This document shows positions 1-6,115 of a DNA stretch of 11,182 bases, one piece after another. Made by a program: the position numbers and the translations under genes. Position 1 is the first letter of the stretch; every line of letters begins with the position of its first letter. The notes under the pieces are model-generated. The model did no database searches. It was not told where the DNA came from and saw only the letters and a list, made by a program, of their open reading frames with translations. Origin of the DNA: Bacillota bacterium (lineage in GTDB: Bacteria > Bacillota_I > Bacilli_A > Erysipelotrichales > Erysipelotrichaceae); the NCBI GenBank assembly GCA_023426935.1, contig JAEZBR010000056.1, forward strand, positions 1 to 11,182, given 5' to 3'.

Positions 1-126
1 TTCTTATACAGTCATACTAGCTCAATCCATCACGAAAGAAGCAGCGGTGGCGGAGGCGGCGGAGGCAGTTCTTCGCACTTCTCCAGTTCCGGATCTTCCC
101 ATGGCGGCGGTGGCGGACACTTCTAA
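1..126 (+). CDS. C-terminal end of a Gly/Ser/His-rich protein, possibly TPM/YgcG type (5' truncated by the window)
   Basis: The open frame from base 1 to the TAA at 124-126 encodes 41 residues of low complexity: two Gly runs separated by Ser/His/Phe, ending in His-Gly5-His-Phe. Tails like this are typical of TPM-domain (YgcG-like) membrane or secreted proteins, where a Gly-rich tail follows the last transmembrane helix. No domain is visible here, so the family call rests only on the tail composition and is tentative. A strong terminator follows within 10 nt, so this is the last gene of the preceding transcription unit. Confidence 0.5.
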   Translation, partial: FLYSHTSSIHHERSSGGGGGGGSSSHFSSSGSSHGGGGGHF

Positions 127-133
127 TAATTCT

Positions 134-158
134 AAACGGGGCATTATGTCCCGTTTTT
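134..158 (+). terminator. Rho-independent terminator after the Gly-rich gene
   Basis: A 10-bp perfect stem (134-143 pairs with 147-156, core AAACGGG/CCCGTTT) closes a 3-nt loop, and the 3' arm runs into five T residues (154-158). It lies 8 nt after the stop of the upstream gene and only 19 nt before the next start codon. Confidence 0.9.
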
Positions 159-177
159 AAGTGCTTGAAAAGTAAAG

Positions 178-1470
178 ATGGGTTATCATAGAAGTATGAG
201 AAATAAGGAACTAGTTAACTTAAGTTATCGGATCGTGGAAGTCGTCAGTATCCTGACTTTTATGTATCTTCCTTTAATCCGTTCTTTAGGGCATCTTGAT
301 TCAAACTTCAGTATCAAATCGTATTTAATAAACTTAGGTAAAGACCAATTAAAGTTATGGCATAGTTATCCTTACTTTTTGTTTTTGTTGGTTCCTTATG
401 TCTTAATCTATTTTTATTATCGGGAATTCTGGTCCTTGATTATCTTAGCCTTGATTAGTATTCTCTATCTCAGTTATAGTTGGTGGAATTTTCCAACCGT
501 TAAACTTAAATCAGACGTCAAATTACCAGGATTCATCTGTTATCTTTTAGGCGTGGTGTTGGGAATCTATTTAATGAATAATATCGAATTTAAAAGTTAT
601 GGGTTAGTATTAGCGATAATCTGGTTATATCCCTGGGTCGGAACCTTGTTGGTAACGATTATCTTTAGACCGATTATTATTCTAAAAGAGAAATATTTAA
701 GAAAGAAGTTAGATAAAGATCTTAAGGAATATTCTGGCGAAGTAATCGGGATAAAGAATGATTTAATTACGGCTAGAGATCTTAAACAATTACTAGACGG
801 AAGTATTTATTATGCTTATTTGGAAGTAAAAAATCTTAATGAACTGAGTGAAAAGTATCAGGAAGTATTTAAACCTTTGGGGAAGGCCTTCATCGTCGCA
901 TATAATGAAGATATTAACGAAAACATCTTTAGTAAGATAATCAGTTCGAAAAAAGATCTAGACGACATCATAAGAACGCAGAATTATGCCGGCAGTATTT
1001 TTTATCTTGCGGATATGGAATACAAAACTAAAGCGTTCAGCGATGAAGACCTGAAAAGTTTGATCAAGGCTATCGAGATTGCTACGGAACTAGGGGTTCC
1101 TAAGAGTCGTTTACAACTATTGTGTAAAGATCCGCAACAACAGACTAGCTATAATCAAAATAAAGATCGCCAGTGGTTATTGACGGATAATGAAGTCTTG
1201 AAATTTAAATATCTTAAGGGAACCAAAGGAAAAGACTATTTAGTGGTTAAGGGAAACAGTGAAGCGGAAACTTATAGGGAGATTTTATCCGAAATCAATG
1301 AGTTTATCGTGGTCGGGGAAAATAACCGGAAAGTAATCAATGAGTTGGCAAGCGCAAAAGTAAAAATTAACCGGATCCATTTGACTAAAACGATGGACGA
1401 AGGTTATTTAAAGGCGGTAGAATTAAGTCGGGATAATGATCTGATTATAGGAATAACCGGAAAGGAGTAA
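178..1470 (+). CDS. Membrane-anchored MurF-like Mur-ligase homologue lacking the ATP-binding P-loop (probable pseudoenzyme)
   Basis: A 430-aa protein. Residues 20-37, 64-81, 84-101, 118-134 and 141-169 form about five membrane segments, followed by a cytoplasmic domain of about 260 residues. The layout resembles membrane-anchored MurF-type ligases of some Firmicutes, in which a TM block leads into a basic helix and then a strand ending in VIGITG plus the P-loop. Here VIGI (189-192) is followed by KNDLITAR, so the Gly/Lys/Thr of the loop are gone. Later blocks still look MurF-like: AIEIATELG...RLQLL (299-315), an LVV strand (355-357), FIVVGEN (376-382) and a final DLIIGITGKE where MurF has GDxVLxKGS. 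The middle domain is also short. The family assignment is by eye, but the loss of catalytic motifs is directly visible. The ATG at 178 was chosen; an in-frame ATG at 196 is possible, and neither has a good ribosome binding site. The next gene starts 4 nt after the stop, so they form one operon. Confidence 0.6.
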   Translation: MGYHRSMRNKELVNLSYRIVEVVSILTFMYLPLIRSLGHLDSNFSIKSYLINLGKDQLKLWHSYPYFLFLLVPYVLIYFYYREFWSLIILALISILYLSYSWWNFPTVKLKSDVKLPGFICYLLGVVLGIYLMNNIEFKSYGLVLAIIWLYPWVGTLLVTIIFRPIIILKEKYLRKKLDKDLKEYSGEVIGIKNDLITARDLKQLLDGSIYYAYLEVKNLNELSEKYQEVFKPLGKAFIVAYNEDINENIFSKIISSKKDLDDIIRTQNYAGSIFYLADMEYKTKAFSDEDLKSLIKAIEIATELGVPKSRLQLLCKDPQQQTSYNQNKDRQWLLTDNEVLKFKYLKGTKGKDYLVVKGNSEAETYREILSEINEFIVVGENNRKVINELASAKVKINRIHLTKTMDEGYLKAVELSRDNDLIIGITGKE

Positions 1471-1474
1471 GAAG

Positions 1475-2326
1475 ATGAAAGCAGTGATTGGGATTGTTTC
1501 GGTCAGAGACAATTTGACTGAAGAACTTCAACAAACAATTGAAGCTCAAGTAGAGAAATTGAAAGTAAACTTCTTATTTCTGGAATATGATCAGGGCGTT
1601 TTTAAGTTGAATAATGAAGAAGTTGCGATAATTAGATATCGTTCGGCAGGAGCAGTAATCAAGTTTAAATATTATGGAAAATTAGTCTCTAGATTAGATT
1701 TGGTTATCCTCAATACTTCAGAAGATCTCGGTGGTTATTTTGGTAGCTTAGGAATTCCATATTGTGGTTTAGATAGTGGACAGTACCATTGGATAAGTGA
1801 TCGGGAGTATTTTAAACTTATTCTTAAGAAACTGGATTTAGAAGTGCTTAAAGGAAAAGTTATTAAATTAGAGAAATTAATCAGCTCATCGGAGGAGATC
1901 CATAAGGTTGCTTCAAAGCTAGGATATCCATTAAATGATGGCGAGAATATCTATAACGATGAAACAGAATTAGATGCAGGATTAGAAAAAATCGCAATCA
2001 AACAACGGTTAGTTTTATTACAGCCGGAACTTAAAGGTGAAAGATATCAACTGGGATATTTAGGCAGTGAAGATAATTATTATTTCAGTAAGATCGATAA
2101 TAATGAAGTAAATGACAAATTAAAATTCGTCGCGTTGAAAGTAATTGAGGAATTTAAACTTGAAGGATATTTTCTGTTTAGTTTTTTGATTGAAAATAAT
2201 AAAGTATATTTAGAGAATATCGATCCGGCACCTAAGGATTTTGCGCAGACACTATGGGCACATTCGGATGTTCCCCTTGAGACTTTGATTGCGCAATTAA
2301 TCAGAATCGCGCAAAAAAAATTCTGA
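1475..2326 (+). CDS. D-alanine-D-alanine-ligase-like ATP-grasp homologue with degenerate active site
   Basis: A 283-aa soluble protein with AAAGGAG at 1461-1467 and ATG 4 nt after the upstream stop. Ddl landmarks appear in the right order: GIPYCG (93-98, Ddl GIPYxG), DREYFKLILKKL (109-120, Ddl MDKxxTKxxL), SKLGYP (147-152), LKGERYQLGYLG (186-197, Ddl xKGREIEVAVLG), GYFLFSFLIENNKVYLENIDPAP (231-253, Ddl GxARVDFFL...xNEINTMPG). The residues that do chemistry are replaced. The Lys-Pro after the GYP segment and the Gly/Ser-rich loop are absent, the Arg and Asp of the ARVDF strand are absent, and the metal-binding E-x-N becomes N-x-D. ATP-dependent ligation is therefore unlikely. The frame is intact with normal codon use, arguing for a maintained non-catalytic protein rather than a decaying gene. 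Its neighbour is a similarly degenerate homologue of MurF, the enzyme that uses the Ddl product. Confidence 0.65.
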   Translation: MKAVIGIVSVRDNLTEELQQTIEAQVEKLKVNFLFLEYDQGVFKLNNEEVAIIRYRSAGAVIKFKYYGKLVSRLDLVILNTSEDLGGYFGSLGIPYCGLDSGQYHWISDREYFKLILKKLDLEVLKGKVIKLEKLISSSEEIHKVASKLGYPLNDGENIYNDETELDAGLEKIAIKQRLVLLQPELKGERYQLGYLGSEDNYYFSKIDNNEVNDKLKFVALKVIEEFKLEGYFLFSFLIENNKVYLENIDPAPKDFAQTLWAHSDVPLETLIAQLIRIAQKKF

Positions 2327-2345
2327 TTTTCAAAGGAGAATTCGG

Positions 2346-3689
2346 ATGAAGACGAATATTACGAAAGAAATTTTGGAAGAATTAGTTCAAAAAAGAGATG
2401 TCAATTCGTTAAGAGATATTTTTACGCGGAAAAACATAATCGATTTAGCTTTAATCGTAGGGGATCTCGATATTCGGGAAGCGTTATTTATTTTTAAAGT
2501 ACTGACTAAATCGCAAGCTTCGGAATTGTTTACTTATTTACCGCCGGAGAAACAGAAAAAGCTAGTTCAGTTATTGACTTCGAAAGAAATCAGTTCGATA
2601 TTAGCTTCAGTATACGCCGATGATATCGCAGATTTGTTGGATGAATTGCCCAGTGATCTAGCCAGAGATATCTTAGCGACTGTCCCCAAGGAAAGACGCG
2701 AAGATATCAATGAATTATTATCTTACAAAGAAAATTCCTGCGGTTCGATCATGGGTGTTGATTATGCGGAACTAAAATTAAGCGATACGATTGGTCAGGC
2801 GATGGAAGAGATTCGTAATCAGAAAGAAGTCGCGGAATCTATTTCGTATGGTTATGTGGTAAGCCGCGGGAAATTAGTCGGGACCATCGCTTTAAGAGAT
2901 CTCATTCTAATTCCGGACAGTCATCCGTTAAGGGAAGAGATGGAAACGGATTTTGCGTATGCCAAGACCACCGATGACCAAGAAATCGCCATCGATAAAA
3001 TAAAGAAATATGACTTGACGATGTTACCAATCATCGATGAGGATGAGAAATTAGTCGGCGTGATTACGGCCGATGATATCGTCGATGCGATGGAAGAAGA
3101 AGCGACCGAAGATATTCATAAGATGGGCGCTGTTGTGCCGGTTCAGACGGATTACTTAGAAACTAGTCCGGTCAAAATTGCGTTCAGTCGGCTACCTTGG
3201 TTGATTATTTTAATGTTATCGGGTTCCTTATCCGAAAGTGTTATTACCGCAAATAATAAATTAATTGTCTTATTCCCAATTCTTTCAACGTTTATTCCGA
3301 TGTTAATGGATACGGCAGGAAATGCGGGTTCACAATCGAGCTCCATGGTCATTCGAGGAATCGTTGTCGATAAGATGGATCTAAGATCTTTAGGTAAAGT
3401 AGCTTGGAAAGAACTAAGAATCGCCTTAGTGTGTGGCGGAATTCTTTTTGTGGTCAATTTCTTCCGCGTCTGGTTATTGGTGGCCAATGCCGGAATGGAT
3501 GTCGCCTTAGTATCCAGTCTGACTTTATTTGCGGTCGTGGTGATGGCGAAATTAGTCGGTGGCGTTTTACCTCTTATCGCGAATAGTTTACATGTCGATC
3601 CGGCGGTCATGGCTTCGCCGATTATTACGACAATCTGTGATACGGTATCTTTGATCATCTTCTTTGCATTAGCGGAGGTAATACTATGA
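2346..3689 (+). CDS. mgtE: Magnesium transporter MgtE (first of two tandem copies)
   Basis: A 447-aa MgtE-family Mg2+ channel/transporter of the cytoplasmic membrane. The family architecture is complete. An N-terminal helical domain (about 1-128) carries the typical ADDIADLLDELP stretch. Paired CBS domains (about 130-255) end in GVITADDIVDAMEEEATEDIHKMGAV, which leads into the plug helix. Five membrane segments follow from RLPWLI (about 281) to the C-terminus. The pore segments contain LMDTAGNAGSQ and DPAVMASPIITTICD; Asp432 is the family's pore Asp. In the family, CBS and N domains sense cytosolic Mg2+ and close the pore when it is replete. SD AAAGGAG at 2332-2338. It lies 19 nt after the Ddl-like gene and overlaps the next mgtE by 4 nt. 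There is no room for an M-box riboswitch in front of it. Confidence 0.96.
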   Translation: MKTNITKEILEELVQKRDVNSLRDIFTRKNIIDLALIVGDLDIREALFIFKVLTKSQASELFTYLPPEKQKKLVQLLTSKEISSILASVYADDIADLLDELPSDLARDILATVPKERREDINELLSYKENSCGSIMGVDYAELKLSDTIGQAMEEIRNQKEVAESISYGYVVSRGKLVGTIALRDLILIPDSHPLREEMETDFAYAKTTDDQEIAIDKIKKYDLTMLPIIDEDEKLVGVITADDIVDAMEEEATEDIHKMGAVVPVQTDYLETSPVKIAFSRLPWLIILMLSGSLSESVITANNKLIVLFPILSTFIPMLMDTAGNAGSQSSSMVIRGIVVDKMDLRSLGKVAWKELRIALVCGGILFVVNFFRVWLLVANAGMDVALVSSLTLFAVVVMAKLVGGVLPLIANSLHVDPAVMASPIITTICDTVSLIIFFALAEVIL

Positions 3690-5056
3690 AAAACAATCTA
3701 GTGCTTGAGAATGAAATAAAAGAAGCCATCAAGCTTAAAGATGTTAAGTTCTTAAAAGAATTATTCGATAATCATCAGACCGTCGATATGGTCGTACCTG
3801 TCGAACACTTAGACGGGGAAGAAAGCTTATTCTTATTTAAAGTCTTACCAAACGAAGTATCCGGTCAGATCTTTACATATATGAATAATGCCCATCAACA
3901 GAAGTTGATTACGGAATTCTCCGGCAGTCAGTTACAACAGTTACTAGAAAATGTTTATTCGGATGATATTGCGGATTTAGTCGGAGAATTACCGGCAAAT
4001 CTAGCGAAGAAAGTAATTCAGAATGCGACCAATGAAACACGGAGTCAAATTAATCTCTTGTTAAGTTTCCCGGAAGACAGTGCCGGAAGTATCATGTCCT
4101 GTGATTACTTCGAATTGAAGGAAAAAGATACGGTTAAAGATGCTTTAGTTAAATTAAAGAAACAAGGTAATTTAGCGGAAACAATCAATACCTGTTATGT
4201 GATCGATGACTTTAGAAAGTTAGTCGGTTCGATTAGTTTAAAAAACTTCTTGTTCGAAAAGAAAGATGTCTTACTGAAAGATATCATGGAAACCGATCCG
4301 TTATCCGTAACGACCACTACTGACCAGGAAGAGGTTGCGACTTTGATTAAAAGATATGACATTACCGTGATTCCGGTCGTCAATAACGAGAATCGTTTGA
4401 TCGGGATCGTTACCGTCGACGACATCATGGATGTCATGGAAGATGAAGTTACGGAAGATATTCAAAGAATGAACGCCGTAAATCCGGTCGAAACCAGTTA
4501 TTTGAAGGCTTCAGTAAGTTCCTTAGTAAAGTCGCGGTTGCCGTGGTTATTAATCTTAATGATCACCGATACTTTCAACGGGATGATTATATCCAACTAC
4601 GAGACCGCATTAATGGCGATTCCGGCTTTAACGGGCTTTATGCCTACTATCATGGGTACGGCCGGCAACGGAGGCGGACAAGCCTCGACGATGGTTATTC
4701 GAGGAATCGCGGTCGACGATATTCATACTAAGGACATTTTTAAAGTTATGTTCAAGGAAGTGTTGATTGGCTTAATGTGCTCGGCCGTTATCTTCGCGAT
4801 CTGTTTCTTAAAGATTTTCTTATTCCCTTCATCCTTAGTTGCGGCCGCCGGAACTTTTCAAGTCGCCTTGAGTGTTTCTTTAGCGATGATATTCGCGATG
4901 ATGCTAGGAAAAGTTGTGGGTGGCGTTTTACCGTTACTTGTCTCGATGCTACATTTAGATCCGGCTTCGGTAGCGGCTCCGGTTATTACGACGATTGCGG
5001 ATACTTCGGCTTTGATCATCTATTTTGAGATCGCGACGATTTTCTTTAAACTATGA
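3686..5056 (+). CDS. mgtE: Magnesium transporter MgtE (second tandem copy)
   Basis: A 456-aa paralogue of the preceding gene with the same layout: N-terminal helical domain with SDDIADLVGELP, tandem CBS domains ending in GIVTVDDIMDVMEDEVTEDIQRMNAV, then five membrane segments from RLPWLL (about 283). Pore motifs are IMGTAGNGGGQ and DPASVAAPVITTIAD, with Asp439 as the equivalent pore Asp. The sequence has clearly diverged from copy one (for example MGTAGNGGGQ against MDTAGNAGSQ, and a longer periplasm-side stretch near 385-395), so this is an old duplication rather than a recent repeat. The start is fixed by the ATGA overlap (3686-3689) and by GGAGGT at 3675-3680. Equal expression of the two subunits by translational coupling is likely; whether they form heterodimers is inference. 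Confidence 0.96.
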   Translation: MKNNLVLENEIKEAIKLKDVKFLKELFDNHQTVDMVVPVEHLDGEESLFLFKVLPNEVSGQIFTYMNNAHQQKLITEFSGSQLQQLLENVYSDDIADLVGELPANLAKKVIQNATNETRSQINLLLSFPEDSAGSIMSCDYFELKEKDTVKDALVKLKKQGNLAETINTCYVIDDFRKLVGSISLKNFLFEKKDVLLKDIMETDPLSVTTTTDQEEVATLIKRYDITVIPVVNNENRLIGIVTVDDIMDVMEDEVTEDIQRMNAVNPVETSYLKASVSSLVKSRLPWLLILMITDTFNGMIISNYETALMAIPALTGFMPTIMGTAGNGGGQASTMVIRGIAVDDIHTKDIFKVMFKEVLIGLMCSAVIFAICFLKIFLFPSSLVAAAGTFQVALSVSLAMIFAMMLGKVVGGVLPLLVSMLHLDPASVAAPVITTIADTSALIIYFEIATIFFKL

Positions 5057-5082
5057 TAAAATAAAAGAAAAAAGGAGAAACT

Positions 5083-5784
5083 ATGTCTACACCTCATAAT
5101 CAAGCAGCGAAGAATGAGATTGCGAAGATTGTCTTAATGCCAGGAGATCCGTTAAGGGCGAAGTTTATTGCGGAAACTTACTTAGAGAATCCCAAGTTAG
5201 TTAATTCCGTAAGAAACATGTTCGGTTATACCGGGACTTATCATGGTCATCCGGTAACGGTATTCGCCTCGGGGATGGGTATGCCTAGTATCGGAATCTA
5301 TTCTTATGAGCTATATAAATTCTACGATGTCGAGAAGATCATTCGGATTGGTTCGGCTGGCGGTTATACCGATCAAACCGATGTTTATGATGTCGTTTTG
5401 GCGGATAGTGCCTTCAGTTTATCCAGCTATGCCAAGACCATGTCCGGCGACGAGAGTCATTTAATGTATCCGAGTAAGGAACTTAACGAAGAAATTATTG
5501 CGAGTGCTAAGAAATTGGGATATCCGATCCATGTCGGGAGAATTCATTCTTCGGATAATTTCTATTACGATGAAGGGCATAATGGCCAGGGTGAAGAGAA
5601 CGGGTGTTTAGCCGTTGAGATGGAATCATTTGCGTTATTCCATAATGCGGACATCTTGCATAAGAAGGCCGCTTGTTTATTAACTATCTCCGATAGTTTT
5701 GTCTCCCATAAGGTTACGACCCCGGAAGAAAGACAGAAGTCTTTTACCAAGATGATGGAGATCGCTCTAGAGTGTGCGGAATGA
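5083..5784 (+). CDS. deoD: Purine-nucleoside phosphorylase, DeoD type
   Basis: A 233-aa cytoplasmic enzyme of purine salvage that splits purine (deoxy)nucleosides with phosphate into free base and (deoxy)ribose-1-phosphate; the DeoD class is normally a hexamer. Signature elements match E. coli DeoD in order: MSTPH (His donated to the neighbouring subunit), MPGDPLRAKFIAETYLE (phosphate-site Gly and Arg), VNSVRNMFGYTGTY (Arg44), IIRIGSAGG (phosphate-binding Arg and Ser), AVEMES (ribose-binding Met-Glu), and TISDS with catalytic Asp204, followed by Arg217 in EERQ. Full family length. The strong SD AAAGGAG (5071-5077) precedes the ATG. It lies 26 nt after mgtE and overlaps the chorismate mutase gene by 4 nt. 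Confidence 0.96.
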   Translation: MSTPHNQAAKNEIAKIVLMPGDPLRAKFIAETYLENPKLVNSVRNMFGYTGTYHGHPVTVFASGMGMPSIGIYSYELYKFYDVEKIIRIGSAGGYTDQTDVYDVVLADSAFSLSSYAKTMSGDESHLMYPSKELNEEIIASAKKLGYPIHVGRIHSSDNFYYDEGHNGQGEENGCLAVEMESFALFHNADILHKKAACLLTISDSFVSHKVTTPEERQKSFTKMMEIALECAE

Positions 5785-6062
5785 GCGAATTAGATAAGCA
5801 GCGTCAGATTATTGATAGAGTCGATTCCCAATTGGCACAAGCCTTTAATGAACGTTTCGCGGCGGTTAAAGTTATTTTGAACTATAAGTTAGAAAATAAC
5901 TTACCGATTTATAATCCCCAGCGGGAAAAAGAAATGATTGAAAGAGAACTTGAACTGATTGAGGATGTTCAATTGAAAAAGTATTATCGTGCTTTCTTAG
6001 AGAATTTACTAAGTTTGTCGAAACAATATCAGGAAGAATTGCGAAACGACAGTGCGAAATAA
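5781..6062 (+). CDS. Chorismate mutase, AroQ class, stand-alone
   Basis: A 93-aa all-helical protein matching AroQ chorismate mutases, which convert chorismate to prephenate for Phe/Tyr synthesis. Aligned by eye with the mutase domain of E. coli PheA, the active-site set is nearly complete: Arg8 (R11), Arg25 (R28), Lys36 (K39), Arg48 (R51), Glu49 (E52), Ser80 (S84) and Gln84 (Q88). The exception is Asn45, where E. coli has Asp48. The family acts as an intertwined dimer. The start is set at the ATG in the ATGA overlap with deoD (5781-5784); an in-frame GTG at 5772 would lie inside deoD and has no better ribosome site. No other shikimate-pathway gene is nearby, so its linkage to nucleoside salvage is not explained by pathway. 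Confidence 0.85.
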   Translation: MSELDKQRQIIDRVDSQLAQAFNERFAAVKVILNYKLENNLPIYNPQREKEMIERELELIEDVQLKKYYRAFLENLLSLSKQYQEELRNDSAK

Positions 6063-6115
6063 ATGTCACTTTATATTATTTTTTCCTTTGTTAAACTGTT
6101 ATTGAGGTGAAAACT

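Noticed and set aside
1..126. Gly/Ser repeats as a DNA repeat or CRISPR-like array
   Set aside because: The repetition is low-complexity coding (GGC/GGT codons) with no regular unit or spacer.
165..200. TTGAAA (165-170) with TATGAG (195-200) as a promoter
   Set aside because: The spacer of 24 bp is too long and the start would lie inside the coding region.
178..2326. Calling the MurF-like and Ddl-like genes pseudogenes
   Set aside because: Both frames are uninterrupted, with ordered family landmarks and host-like codon use, and the second has a strong SD; loss is confined to catalytic motifs.
3152..3658. 168-aa open frame on the minus strand inside the first mgtE
   Set aside because: It is the antisense of the MgtE membrane domain, with no ribosome site and no domain; a by-product of codon bias.
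5025..5057. TTGAGA and TATGAT as a promoter for deoD
   Set aside because: The spacer is 21 bp, too long for a sigma-A promoter; co-transcription with mgtE is simpler.
6107..6115. GTG start 9 nt upstream for the serine hydrolase
   Set aside because: The GTG is part of the GAGGTG Shine-Dalgarno sequence that serves the ATG at 6116.
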